Part shown: piece after piece, positions 20,914 through 33,307 of the stretch | How positions within the stretch are numbered: position 1 is the first letter of the stretch | Layout of the letters: each line of letters starts with the position of its first letter | Source: Microcyclospora pomicola | Taxonomy: Eukaryota; Ascomycota; Dothideomycetes; Capnodiales | Length of the DNA: 64,000 nt | Assembly: GCA_002786065.1 (NCBI GenBank) | Contig: NHNY01000001.1 | Coordinates: 620,001 to 684,000 of the forward strand | Direction of reading: 5' to 3' | The notes under the pieces: model-generated | The model's database searches: none | Told to the model about the DNA's origin: nothing | What the model saw: only the letters and a program-made list of their open reading frames with translations | Position numbers and translations under genes: made by a program

Positions 20914-22443
20914 ATGGCAATACCAGACGGGCCACACGATGGCAACCTTCTCAGTGGACCTGGAAGCTCGACCGGAACAGTCCTGGAACCCTTGGTCAGG
21001 AAAGCCTCGTCGTACACTCCGCTACATAATTTTCGTCTTCCCAAGGGCGACAATCGACACTACCAACAGCAATACGCCGACATGTACTTCGCTCGTCTAG
21101 CTCAGCTAAAGCCCGCTGTTGACGAGATCGCTTCCACAGCTTGGGCTGACTTCAGTATTGCTGGTGAAAACGCACGAAAAGTTGATCGCGTACTCGACGT
21201 ACGGCAGGGAGAGCTATGTTGGGTGACAGGAACGTGTTTTATGGACATGCCGCTGAAGCCTAATGTCCTTGAGGATCTGGGCAAGGAGCACTGGATAGCA
21301 GCGCCTCCACCAAGACTCAAGTACGGCGAAGGAGAAAAGCTGGGACAGGTCATGCTGGAGGATGAAAGTGGTAGACTTCGCTTGGCAGGCGGCTTCCTCC
21401 AAGGCTGTCTGCTTGTGACGGGTGCGATCGTTGCTGTGGTTGGCACGGAAAATGCTGATGGAGACTTCGAGGTTTTGGATCTGATGGTGCCAGATCTCCC
21501 AAGACAACCACAGAGATGGGAGAGAGATGATGGCAGTGACGCTCTAAACCGTAAGAAGATCGTGCATAACAGACCGAAAGCAGGGAAGATCGCGATCGTG
21601 TCCGGACTGGCCCTGAGCGGTGACGAAGGCGACACGCTTTCACTGGATCTCCTCATGGAGTACCTGCTTGGGGAGTCGACAGACCCTTCTGAGCAGGAAT
21701 CTGCTGCGAGCATTTCTCGGCTCATCATTGCTGGCAACTCCCTGTCGCACGCGTGTCCCATCCCGACACGCGAAGATGTCCTCGCCGCCAAGAAGACGCA
21801 GAACAATGCTGCAGCGGGTCATCGTAAGTACGGCTACGATAGCAGCGCCTACAACGCCATTCCCACGGATCGCCTTGACATCCTGCTGGCTAGCATACTA
21901 CCTTCGCTACCAATAACGCTACTACCGGGTGAGCACGACCCAACTGGTGTTCAGCTCCCCCAACAGCCCATACATGCTGCCATGTTCCCGCATAGTAGAG
22001 CGTATAGCGAGTTACCAGTGTCAGCATCCAATCCTTCCTGGTTCGACTCCCAGACCAATCCCGCTGAATTTGATATCGACGGCTTTCGCTTCCTGGGCAC
22101 GGGAGGACAGACAGTCGATGACGTGTACAAGTACATCCCTGGAGATGCGCGACTGGAGATGATGGAAGCTATGCTACGCTGGCGACTCACCGCACCAACT
22201 GCTCCAGATACGTTATGGTGCTATCCATTTCAGGATGGTGATCAGTTCGTGCTCAAGGAGTGTCCTCACGTATATCTTGCTGGAAGCCAACCGAAGTTTG
22301 AGACCGCTGTCATTGAAGGACCCGTGGGGCAGCAAGTGCGGCTGATCGCAATACCAAAGTTCAAAGAGACCGGTGAGCTGATTTTGTTGGATGCCGAGAC
22401 GTTGGTGCCAGAGGTCATCAAGTTTGAGTTGTTTGACGAATGA
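20914..22443 (+). CDS. POL31: DNA polymerase delta small subunit (POLD2/Pol31/Cdc1)
   Basis: Intronless, 509 aa. It has the N-terminal OB-fold part (YQQQYADMYFARLAQLKPAV; GELCWVTGTCFMDMPLKPNV; LEDESGRLRLAGG) and the inactive calcineurin-like phosphoesterase fold (KIAIVSGLALSGD; ISRLIIAGNSLSH; LPGEHDPTGVQLPQQPIHAA). It ends with the highly conserved block VYLAGSQPKFETAVIEGP, QQVRLIAIPKF and the terminal IKFELFDE. The protein bridges the catalytic subunit and the remaining polymerase delta subunits in the nucleus. Length is as expected. The start has a good CAACAATGG context. Confidence 0.94.
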   Translation: MAIPDGPHDGNLLSGPGSSTGTVLEPLVRKASSYTPLHNFRLPKGDNRHYQQQYADMYFARLAQLKPAVDEIASTAWADFSIAGENARKVDRVLDVRQGELCWVTGTCFMDMPLKPNVLEDLGKEHWIAAPPPRLKYGEGEKLGQVMLEDESGRLRLAGGFLQGCLLVTGAIVAVVGTENADGDFEVLDLMVPDLPRQPQRWERDDGSDALNRKKIVHNRPKAGKIAIVSGLALSGDEGDTLSLDLLMEYLLGESTDPSEQESAASISRLIIAGNSLSHACPIPTREDVLAAKKTQNNAAAGHRKYGYDSSAYNAIPTDRLDILLASILPSLPITLLPGEHDPTGVQLPQQPIHAAMFPHSRAYSELPVSASNPSWFDSQTNPAEFDIDGFRFLGTGGQTVDDVYKYIPGDARLEMMEAMLRWRLTAPTAPDTLWCYPFQDGDQFVLKECPHVYLAGSQPKFETAVIEGPVGQQVRLIAIPKFKETGELILLDAETLVPEVIKFELFDE

Positions 22444-23492
22444 GAACAGCTGTGGCTAATCAGACACAAATCAACGAATCATCGGCGCGACCGAGCAAAT
22501 GGGTTGTCATGGTGTCTGTCGACAACAGCCGAAGTGCAATCTTGCGATATGATGTTGGCAGAATCGGACAGATCTTGACAATGGAGCCTAAAGTCAAAAG
22601 GAGCCCGCATCCTCTAGCGAGACCTGGCAGGGCCAACGGATCCCCATCTTGCCTAGAATGCCTTGACCATGACGAGTTACAGGAGATGCCACTTGATCCT
22701 CTGCTGGAGTTGACAGGCATATACTAACAGGGTGAAAGCTGCGTCGCCTACAGACGCCCAGATAGGTGGAATCGTGGGCTTCTCGAATTTTAAGTCAACT
22801 GCAACGATTCTGCCGGACGATCCAGGTCAACAAGCGAGATGGTAACACAGCACGTTATCGTCAAGTAGGGTAGTGCGTTCAGAGTCAGAATGCTCGGTCC
22901 TGGCACGGTCTGATGTATCAAGAAACTCACAACGGAGGATCGAGAGTCACTGTGGATTGCTCTTCTTTCAAGACACCCAGAACCTCAAGTTTCACCCCGG
23001 ACCGTACAGATACTTGTAGATATCCCCGGAAAAAACGTATATTAACAGCCATCAATATGCATTACCGCACCTGATCTCGAGTCCTCATACCATTATCAAT
23101 GTTTCCCATAGAGCAGAGCCATATCTGCAGACATTCCTACTAAATGTTTCCTGTAATTCACATCACTCTGCTACCTTACTTATTGCTACTCGAGCTCGGA
23201 TTTGAGCTGGGGATAAGGTCACGTGCACATCTTGAGCGACTCCAAGGCCCACTTGAGGTCGGCCCTGGCTTCTCCGATCTCGTTCCCCGAACCCCGCGGG
23301 GATCATTTCGTTCCCCTCTTTACTCGTTCTGTCCAGTATGGCCGGGACTCTGCCCGATGCAATCCGAGGTAGAGGTCGACATAGTAGTGACAGGTCGTCA
23401 CGTCGTCGGAGGTGGGTTGCAATGCTGCTTTTCTCCAATACATAGAATCAGAACTCGGTTCAGCAAAGCACAATACAGCAGATCTCCTCAAG
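22444..23492. other. Intergenic region
   Basis: A 1-kb spacer between the polymerase subunit and the zinc dehydrogenase, both on the plus strand. Small open frames occur without features. Confidence 0.55.
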
Positions 23493-24883
23493 ATGACACT
23501 TCCAGAGACCATGCGAGCTGTAGTGCTCAAGGGTGATTACCATGTATGTACCCGCATTTGTCCTGACCATCAATGTGAAAGTACCGCCTTTCTGTGATAC
23601 TGATATGATGCTTTCTTTCACATAGATCGTTGTCGAAGATCGCCCTGTCCCTAAGCTTCGCGAACCTACCGATGCAATCCTCAAAGTCACCTCTACTGCG
23701 CTCTGCGGCAGCGACCTGCATTTCTACCGTGGTCACTTGAAGTGTCCCCCAAATTTCATCTGTGGTATGACTCGGAAGCTTCAGACGTGATCGACAAGAA
23801 GGGGAATATCATGGAGCACAGATCATATGGTTGACTCCTGGCCACTGTAGGACATGAGTTCGTCGGCGAGATTGTAGAGAAGGGTGATGCGGTGACAAAG
23901 TTTGCGATCGGAGACAAGGTACGTTCATGATCTGTGGTCAGTGGATTCGAATGCGGTGACTGAAACAACGAGAGTGATAGGTCGTGGTACCTTTCTACAC
24001 TGCCTGTGGAACCTGCTATTACTGCGTGCGCGGTCAAGCTTCTCGCTGCGCCAAGGGCGAGCTGTTCGGAAACTCTGCCCCGGCCAACACCATTGATGGT
24101 GGCCAGGCCGAGTACGTCCGCTGCCCTCTAGCCGACTCAACCTTCGTCAAGACACCCAAGGACATTCCCGAAGAGATGCTGGTATTGATGGCGGACATCT
24201 TCCCCACTGGTTACTTCGCAGCTGCACGCTTCCTCAAAGACCTGTCTGAGCGAGACCGAAAGGAGTATACTGTGGTCACCGTGGGCTGTGGGCCTGTTGG
24301 CTTGTGCGCAATCACCGCGGCCTTGACGATGGTAAACACTGTCTATGCTATCGACTCGGTCCCAGAGCGGTTGGAGCAAGCTAAGGAGCTAGGCGCGATC
24401 CCGATCAACCTCAACGACAACCCAGTACAGAAGATCAAGGACGCCACAGATGGTCGTGGCGCAGATGTGGTTCTTGAGGTTGTTGGACATACCGATGCAT
24501 TTCAATTGTGCTTTGACATGATTAGGCCATGGGGTCAGATCAGCAGCATTGGTGTACAGTAAGTTGATGGTCTCCGGTCACCACTCCTTGCTGATTCATC
24601 GCTGACTTGGCCACACAGCACGGAACAAATTCCCCTCAACGGTCTCCTTTGCTACGGCAAGAATGTCACCATGTCTTTCGGCCGATGCCCGGTACGAAGC
24701 ATCTTCGAGGAGGCTCTCGCACTACTTGTGCAGGAGCAGAAAAAGCTTGCGTTTTTGTGCGGCAAGACGATGGATCTCGAGGACGCGGCGCAGGCGTACA
24801 AGGACTTCGAGGCGCGAAAGGTGTCGAAGATCGTCTTCAAGCTGCACGGTGAAGCTACAGGGCAGGAGATTCAAGCTAAGTAA
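23493..24883 (+). CDS. Zinc-dependent alcohol dehydrogenase (MDR family)
   Basis: Five exons: 23493..23543, 23626..23764, 23851..23918, 23981..24558 and 24619..24883; introns 82, 86, 62 and 60 nt; 366 aa. Catalytic-zinc ligands appear in ALCGSDLHFYRGH and GHEFVGEIVEKGD, and the structural-zinc cysteines in ACGTCYYCVRGQASRC. The NAD(P) Rossmann motif is VGCGPVGLCAITAAL, with an acidic residue (AIDSVPER) suggesting NAD. The GHE motif is assembled only after splicing of intron 2, which supports the model. It resembles fungal glutathione-independent formaldehyde/sorbitol-type dehydrogenases; the substrate is undetermined. Confidence 0.85.
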
Positions 24884-27800
24884 GGGCTCATAAGTTCCTC
24901 GGCTTTGCTGAGTCACTTATTACTTGAGTTGAGAAGTATGCCTAATGTGACAATGAACGATGAAGCACGTTCTCGCCCGGGCACTTTTAAGTACTTCTTG
25001 AATTGTGCTAAGGTCTTGGTGTATGCTTGCCTTCGGTTGGCCTTGATGCGGTGTTCAGCAGAGCGCGAGTACTCAATGTAGCTCGATCTCAGAAGGAAGT
25101 ACAGGTGCATACCTTACCTACCTTCCGTTGACTAGCAAAAAAAGCCCTTGAACATCACGGACTCATCAAACTTCATGTCTACGCGTCTGTACCTTGCTGG
25201 AAGGCCACCGAACCTAGCCAACTACATGAGTAGATGACCGTACAGTCCTTATGGTCATACAGCATTGCGCTGGAACTCGGTTCCGACCCTGGCCCCAAGT
25301 GAACCACTCTCTGGTACCGTGTATTGTTGTCGCTTCATGCCCGAGAGACTAGCGGAATCGTGTGCAAGCTATGAACTGTCCAAATACGTTACGAGACCTC
25401 GCAGTGACGCGAAACGTGTCAAGCCGTGAGCACAATACAACCTCGAGGCCTCCATCTCAGCCCATTTATCCTTGCTGTCATGTGAGTAAGGTGACCATCG
25501 TGATTAATCAGAGCCGAGTCTATGTCCATATATCCGTGCAGCACGACCGCGAAGTGGATCGAGTTTTCCGGAAATGGCATCGTGGCGCGTCCTCCCGCGA
25601 GACCTCACCTCTCTTCTCTTCCCAGCTATCATTGACCGTCGTCGCGATTTCAAGCGCAATTCATGCCATATCCTTTCTCTTGTTGTGCGTGAATACGCGA
25701 GGAGCCTTTGACTTCGCATTCATCGACCGAATAAGGCTTTGTCGCGCTTGAAGACGCAGACGTCAGCTGAGAAAGGCGGCGCGAAGTGAGGAATGGAGAT
25801 TAAGGATGATTCAGACCAGTCGAACCTCTGGAATGCGAATAAGCAGAGAGTAACAAAATAGTACTGCTGTCCACCACAAGTGCTTGCTGTTCATTGCTCC
25901 TGAACCTTCTCCTCTTTCTGCCTGCCTTTGTATCGACGCCAAATCTCACCAGATGGCCGCCCGAATATCATGCTGGTTGGCTTGGACATGCCGAGTCGCG
26001 TACACAAGGCACAGCTGAAAGGACGTGTTCGGTCCAAATCTCTCAGACTGTATCCGCTACCGCTTTCAAGATGATGATTCACAGCTTTGTGCAGCACAAT
26101 GGGTGCCCACCGGCATGTCTCCTCCTAAATAGCTGACTCTGGTCGAATATCGCGTCGAGTTGGACTTGGCAGCTATCGCTACATGACCCCTCTCTGTCAA
26201 GCTCTTTGATTGTGAGTGCATCACGTATCGTCGGCGTTCCACGGACACTTGTTTCTCTGCTGTCTGAGTATCAGACTCGTCCAATATCTTGCCGTGTGAA
26301 GCTTCTTGTCCCTCTTGCGCTCATCTCTTCTTAGGTAGCTTTCCAGGTGTAAGTGGCTTTCGGCGGCGACAGTGAGCTGTATGCGGCGAGTGTCCTTTGT
26401 CATCACGACCTGGCCATGGCCTAGCTGGATAGCTCTCACCGTTGGCGATACAGAGATGTCACGGTTGCTCTAACTCGTCATTCGTAGATGACGAATTGTC
26501 GCGGAACCTGCTTGCAACCAGGAGCGACCCACGTATGCAGCGCCCCGTTCTGTGGTCTTGAGGGGGTGATCGCCTGCCGAAGGTGTGTTTTCACAGGACT
26601 CACGAAACCTCACAATTCGATGCTTTGTTCAGATCAATGGAATGAAGAAGTACGGCGATCTAAAGGAGGACCACCAAGAACAAGCTGAGCCATGAAATGG
26701 AGTAGCAGATTCAGATATGGCGGACTGAGGGAGCAAGCAACGCGTGCGAGGCGTGATCTGGGTCGACAAACACGGTGAAGAGTGACCACGACGTCAGTAG
26801 CAGAGCCATCTCAACGATATGGGTCATGCCACAAGTCCAACGACGCGTCCGACAAACAACGACGGAGTAGGTATGCACACCGTAGCTATCGACGACGACA
26901 ACGACGACACTGACAACAGCATAACCACGGTGTCGGTATGAGTGCTAAATGCGATGAAGAGACTTCTTCTCCAGCAAATGGCGGTGTGCCAACTGACTGA
27001 TGAAAAGGAATGTGACCACAAGGGTCGTTTTGTATCCAAAATTGGCGAGCAAGGCGCCTGCCAGTACCTTGTAACGTTTCGAACCCTCGGAGTGCAATGA
27101 GGGCCCGATCCGCCAGTACACAACATTCGTGAGCGAAGTGTACCCCAGTGAAGATGGCTCGAACCAGCTTGTACAGAAGAAGAGGAAAGAAAGATGGAGG
27201 GAAGCTGGAGGGGAAAAGTAGATATATCAGAACTTCGGCGGTCTGTGCGTTGCCAAGCACGCACCACCAACAACAGTTCACGTAAGCTAGTCTGCTTGAG
27301 GGGCAGGTGATGAGAGCGACGTAGAGAGGTCAATCGCAAGTGGCCAGGTTGCTGTCAGCAGATATCTACGACTACGGGAGCAAGCTCACACAATGAGCTC
27401 GTTATGTCGAGTACAAGACTCAGGAAGCTATGGCTAGCTGTATGTGCTATCATAGAGACTTGCAACTACACGAGATCTGTGGGGCGGAGTGGACTGAGGA
27501 ACTCCAGCGTCGTGTTGCCAATATGTGATGCCATACAAGCATGCTCAGGCCGAGTCAAGTCGATATCTCTGTCACGGCAGACTCACATACTGTCAAGCCA
27601 TAGTATCAAGCTGCAACGTTCAATGCTTCTTCGGCCTCGACCCGATCTTGCGTGGACACCTTGACGAGACGCGAACTTCGTGTTTGTATATACCTCCCTG
27701 AGACTGTTCCTTCCTTCTTCTTACCATCGATCTCGGTGACCCCAGTCTGTGACCCCTTTTGCTGAGCCTTAGGCACGTCCGGACAACGTGAGGCATCCCC

Positions 27801-29689
27801 TAACTCCGGTGATGATTCCGCATTGATAAGCACAACGTCATAAAGGTCACGTTCTCCTGACCAAGCAGTCTCACCCTCGCTTGACTTGCCACAAACAAGC
27901 TGTTGGCTAGCAGCCGCACAGACCATGTGTCGGAATATATATTCTTGACGCGTCCCCCCAAGCTTCTAAAATTTCCTTTCCTTCTCCACTCTCCCACTCC
28001 ACCTTTCAGCGGCGGCAGCGGCAGCGTCGGGAATACCAAGCTCACCAATCTGGGACCTCTCACTCAGGACTTCGGTCTTGGGTGATCAGTGGGCCTTCGG
28101 GAACACTGTCCGGCATAATTTTTGATTTCACCCCTCTGCTCATGCAGACCATCTTTTTCATCAGACTACCAGCTCTTGAGCTGGTGGCTGGAGAAGAGTC
28201 TCCTCGTCCTTCCTTGCAAGTACAATCGACCTGTCCCACTCCGCCCATGTTTATGAGACGTGATTGTTACCCATACTGCCTCGCCTCTCGTGTCGTTGAA
28301 TCTTGACGCGTAGCCATCGAATGCAGGTATCAGTCGTCTCCTACGTGCCTCGAGTGTCGTGAATCTAGCAAGACACTTAGCTGTCAGTGTCAGGTCGTGG
28401 CGATATATGTGTTCAACAAGCATGATCCTGTTCTCTACACCACTGCCATTACCACTGGAATGCTCACCCAGTGTCTCTGAGGCGAAGTCGCGTATGTTAA
28501 TCACTTTCAAGATAAGCCCACATCGATCCTGCTTGGCCTGGTAGGCCCTCACGCCCTTCAGCGACTGGACCACCCTGAGTACCACTCCTCGATCGCAGCC
28601 TCGACGGCTGTACAGCGACTGACATGATCTACAGGCTGAAGACTTGGTCTTAGGCCAGGTAAAGCTTCACGATCACCAGGCAGCTGCGCTGCATCACGCG
28701 CCTCTCATCAACTAAACACCTCGTGCAGCCTTGACAAGAGACTGTACGACCGTACTCGACGACAACGGCCTATACATGCTAGATGGAGAGACTTTCGATT
28801 TACCTGAAGATTATCCATCGAGTTTACACGCGTCGTTGCTGAGCGGCACTGTACCTTTCTCCAATCCATCCACGGCACGTTGCAAGGTGACTGCAAGTCT
28901 AGTAAAAGACACGTCGAAAAGAGACCACACCCGCTTCACCGTGAGGGTCCCAAGAACGCGTAGCACACTATGGAAAAGGCTTTAGAAGGCAGTCACATTT
29001 GCGACGGGAACAATGAGCGAGGCAGCAGGACAAGGCTTCGAGCTCTCACACAGAGCACAAAGGCTGGCAGACCCATCACTATATCACGGTACTGCGACAA
29101 TGCATATGGAAAGAATGAAAGACATGGACACCAGAGGAGAATGAAGAGACTCACGGAATACTTGTCATGGCCTCCCAAAGCACAATCTTGTATTACACTC
29201 AGTCATCGCCCTGCGTGGCAGAGTCGCAGCATAGCCAGCATGATCGTTCGACACGTCAGGGTCAGGTCACCCTGCGACGCGAATGCCTTCAGAATGGTCG
29301 AGGTCCATGGCATCGACTTGGGCTGCCGAAGTGGCTTGGAGGTATACCATGCAGCAAGGAGATGTCGTCGGCTGTTGCCGCAAGCAGGAAAGCTCAAGCA
29401 CAAAGCTTACGCCACTCTACGATCTGGCAAACTGACTTACTGTATCCCACTTGGCTCTTGAGTGAGCGACTCGAGACGCTGGCAAGCATCGAACATTCAT
29501 ATTGCTATTGGTCGTGAACCATCATAGGACATCGTTGTAAACACGAAGGTGATGTAACGCAACCGGCAACTGCAAAAAGCTGTCCACTGTCTAGCGCAGG
29601 TACGCGTGTACGATGTACCCATCGACACTCAGTCCTGTCACGTTTCACTGCCTACGTTAGGTACCATATGTTGCTGCTCTTTGTAACAT
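24884..29689. other. Gene-poor region, left part
   Basis: Nearly 5 kb with ordinary base composition but no frame that combines an ATG start, plausible splice sites and family motifs. Many short overlapping open frames occur on both strands, as in decayed or untranslated DNA. I cannot exclude an orphan or non-coding gene. Confidence 0.5.
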
Positions 29690-30570
29690 AGCGCGCACGA
29701 CCGGCAAGTCGATCGCGTATGCCAATGTCGTCAACATTCAAGGAACGACTCGAAGAAACGCTTCAATCTACATGCCTCGGGCTCGAGAGGCATGTTCGAA
29801 CGACATGACGCAAACTGAAGCGGTGAGCACCACATGGAGCCGTGGACTAGGATGAAACGTCAGGCTTTTGCGAGATCAACTTCGGCATCAGGACGCGCCC
29901 GACAATGAGATTCAGGCTTGTTGATTCGCCGGGAGTGAAGAACATTATCTTTCTCCTCATCAACAAGATCGACGATACTCAAACGCGTATGAGATCGTTC
30001 CGCCCTTCAAAAGCTGGGATCCAGCACACAGATACTCGGGCCCGCTATCCCATCAGCGGTTAGCAAGCGGATGCCACAATGAAGCAGGAGCGGGCCCTTG
30101 CGAGCAGCGTCTTCAGACTGCCGAAGGCGTGCTGACAGATGACCCGGATGGTTATACTCGGGTCTCTCGAGGTTCGGAGGTCAATCCTGACCACCGTGTT
30201 CCCAATCGGGAATATCAACGTGGATGAACGGTGTCAACTTCCGTGTAGGTCAAACAGCCGTTGCAGAAAAGCTTCGAGCCAGAAGACGACTCCAACATCG
30301 TATGAAGCTCTTCGATCCATGAAGATGATGCCGCCAGCCATTCATGCGGCGAAGCGGTCCATCAGAGACTATCAATTGCTGTCTCGCCGATAGGCTGAAA
30401 GCTACGGCGCGTGTAACCACTTACTCGATGGGCATGATGACTTTGTACGACTCTTCAAGTCCGTGATCGATCCTCTGGTGACTGATGATTCCGAAGGCGA
30501 TTGCTTGGGCATCATCAGTCAGCTTTACCACTGGTTCTCCCGAGCCCTCTTAGTTTCCGACGATCCAAGG
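29690..30570 (+). pseudogene. Decayed relic resembling translation elongation factor 1-alpha
   Basis: No continuous frame exists, but islands in the order expected for eEF1A-type GTPases follow one another on the plus strand. They are a TTGKS-like P-loop remnant near 29700; INFGIRTRPTMRFRLVDSPG ending at 29934 (compare IN..W.FETP.Y.VTVIDAPG); VKNIIFLLINKIDDT (compare GVKQLIVAINKMDTT) at 29935-29979; YPISG at 30046-30060 (compare FVPISG); GVNFRVGQTAVAEKLR near 30230 in another frame (compare GFNVKNVSVKEIRR); and PKAI near 30491. The G3 and G4 motifs lie almost side by side, so roughly 45 codons between them are missing. Stops and frame changes mark it as dead. The comparison sequences are from memory. 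eRF3 or Hbs1 are alternative parents. Confidence 0.4.
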
Positions 30571-32301
30571 CAGCGAGCCAAAGGATTCCCGGTGAAACGG
30601 ACAGCTTCGCACTAAATTTCCCCGAGCGATGTCAAGACTGGCGACGAAGTGGGCATGATCAGGATCCAACGAAAGTAGGACATGCTATCCGCTACCCAGC
30701 ATACTCTCCAAACGTGATCGGACCTGTTCATCCACTTCCATGGCGCCTGATGTGATGACACTGATAAGGACTGCGGCAACGCCACATATTCATTTGCGCA
30801 GCGGATATGGGATGACCCAGGCCACAGCCTATGAGAATGTCAGTAGCCCATGATCTCAAGATGGCTTTCAGCCGCGGTGCTGACGCCAGGTGCACTTTAA
30901 GGCCAACCGTAAACCAACACGGCTGCGGCTGACTCACTAGCTTGGATAAGCGCTCCAGCTGACATTGTCTCACCGCAACTTCGATCTGACCGTATTGTCT
31001 GCAAGTGCAGCACGCACATCTATGCAACGAGTGCAATGACCACCTGCAGTGACGGTGAAGAGATACGCGCAACTGGCGAGCACACGAGCCAGGTGGTCCA
31101 GTCCCGGTCATGAGATCACTCGTGGCGAAAACGAGAAACTAAGAATGCAAAAATCCTCATGTAGAGATAGCGGAGAACCACGACAGGTAGCAAGATATAA
31201 TCCCTCGACAACTCTCCATTCAGCACATCTATCATTCAGCTTGTCTATCACATTGAAATTCTCTCTTCTCCGCTTCACAGTATCCAAGCTACCTAGCCTC
31301 GAATCTAGCCCTCAACTGGGAGACTGGATCTTCGTACCGACAATAACTCCTCATCTCACCAAGGACGCGCAAAGGTCAACTCGACCATAACCAGATAACA
31401 CCGTCAATTTTACGACTCCTCTCGATAACCTATTCACACCATGGGCCGCGGAGGAATGGACATGTCGGGCGTTGTCAAGCCCATTGGTCCATCGCTTCCA
31501 CCCAAGAAATCGAGGACGTGTGCTATCATCTCCACGAAGCGAAGAGAAACTCCCAGCTCGTCTTGGTCCACTCCACTGTACCAGTCGCCAATGTGTTGAC
31601 GGCGCAAATGAGTGACGTCTTTGTTTTCTCGCGTGCCAAACTTCTCGTTCGTGAGAATCCGGCGGCCAAACCACACACTGGTTAAGAGCCGACAACACTC
31701 GAAGCCTTCTCCTCCAATAGAGACGGACATGGATCAGATGTCAAGCTACCCTTACACGAAGACTTTCCATCGCAAGAAGTTTGGCAACTACCTCCAGGTG
31801 CACAAGCAGATGATGCTAGTAGACGGCCTTGACGAGGTGTAGACGACTCGGAATGGAAGCCGCATGGCTCCCCATTGCGGAAGATGGTCCATTGTCGCTT
31901 GTTCGAAAGCTTGTTCATATATAGATCTGTACACGGGAGGAATTGTTTTGCTCATTTGATACTCTCCGCTGCGTTCTCACAATTGTCATCCCGCTTTGCA
32001 AGCGCCATGGGTCGTGTGCCTTGAATACATGCGAGCTGTTTACACGTAGCGTTAGGTATAGCAGAGACCTTTACATTGAAAATCAGCAGGATGTGGGTTG
32101 TCGGAAGCTACGGACTTCAGCTTTGGTAGTAGAGATTAATGAACGGATTCGTTTGGATCATTTGACATTGAAGTGGTAAATAGATACATGAAGAAATAGA
32201 GCGTAGGATCCATTTTGATATTGTCGCATAAAGTATTTCGAGTCCACTTTGAATATCAAGCGGTATTTAATTGGCGTAACGGATTGCGAGGGCACCACAG
32301 C
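30571..32301. other. Gene-poor region, right part
   Basis: No supported gene. Around 31200-31440 there is a pyrimidine-rich leader ending in CACACCATGG at 31441, which looks like a fungal promoter plus start codon. The frame that follows closes after 52 codons (31441-31599), and a 98-codon frame lies antisense to it (31434-31730). Neither has recognisable features. This may be a decayed or very small gene. Confidence 0.4.
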
Positions 32302-33307
32302 TTACAACAGGAGAGCTCCGGCAAGGGCACCGACAGCGCCAGCGGCGGATCCAGCAAAGAGGAAGTTGGTGGGCATGGCGCCGCTGCCAGTGGTGCCGGT
32401 GGAGCTCTGAGACACCGCATTGATCGCGTAGCCGTAGCCGGTGGTTGTAACGGTGGAGGTAGCACCACCGGTGGTCACAGTGGTGGTGTATACGGAGGTG
32501 GCGGTTGTAGAGGCAGTGCAGCCAGCCCAGGAAGTCCAGGGAGCAGAAGTCGACCACGAGCCAGAGGTCCAGCCTGAGCGATTGTTAGATGCGTGCTACG
32601 AGGGCCTTCGGGAGAGCGTAAGTGACTTACCAGACCAAGTGCTAGGAGGGCAGGCGTTGTCACCCCACCAGCTAGTCCATGGGCCAGCAGTCCACGAACC
32701 AGTGCTCTCGCTGGCCCACGGTCCCCAGCCATCGCTAGGACCGTTGCCGAATGGACCGTAGCCACCGGCTGGGTTCCAGCCTCCAGGCCCGCCGGTCGTG
32801 AGGGATTGCCATGCTGAGTTCGTAGACCATCCTGAAGGCCATGCAGATCCTCCTGGAGTTGAGTTAGTGGTTGTTTGACCATGACAGCACGGCTTGTACA
32901 AGAGCAGCTCCCAATCAAAAGCCCTGACTGTCCAAGCAACACCATCGACTCTACCTCATCGCCCTTCGAATGTTCCACTACCAAGATATCCACTTACCAC
33001 TTGTAGCCGAGAAGGTAGCCTCGGGGCTCGCAGTCACGGTTGCACCAGCGTTGGCGCAAAGTTGCGCGATAGCTTCGTATGAGCTGCTCTTATCGCTGTC
33101 GTCGCAAGATGAGGAGGAAATGCAGCTGTTGATGGTATCGATGGCAGTTGCATTGTTGCATAGATCGCTGAAGCTGCCAGAGGCCGGACGCTCACCGGCG
33201 CAATCGCTGATGCAAGATGGGAAGCCTCCGAATGGGCCTACAGCGTAACCCGGGCGCTGGGCGACAGCAAGGCCGACGAGGGCAGAGGCAGCGACTGCGG
33301 ACTTCAT
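32302..33307 (-). CDS. GPI-anchored, Trp-rich protein with CFEM-like cysteine domain
   Basis: Exons are 32998..33307, 32631..32852 and 32302..32573, with introns of 145 and 57 nt; 267 aa. The N-terminus is a signal peptide (MKSAVAASALVGLAVAQ). Residues about 30-95 form a CFEM-like domain with FPSCISDCAG, SDLCNN, SCISSSSCDD and AQLCANAG. Only six cysteines are visible, whereas classical CFEM has eight. The middle is unusually rich in Trp, Gly, Ser and Pro. The tail is Thr/Ser-rich and ends in a hydrophobic stretch (AGSAAGAVGALAGALLL) typical of a GPI-attachment signal. CFEM proteins act at the cell surface in haem/iron uptake, adhesion or virulence; the role here is inference. Confidence 0.8.

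Noticed and set aside
26824-27339. Overlapping minus-strand frames with hydrophobic, transporter-like segments
   Set aside because: Three frames compete, none has an ATG at a sensible place, and no known membrane family was recognised; possibly a decayed gene, but not supportable.
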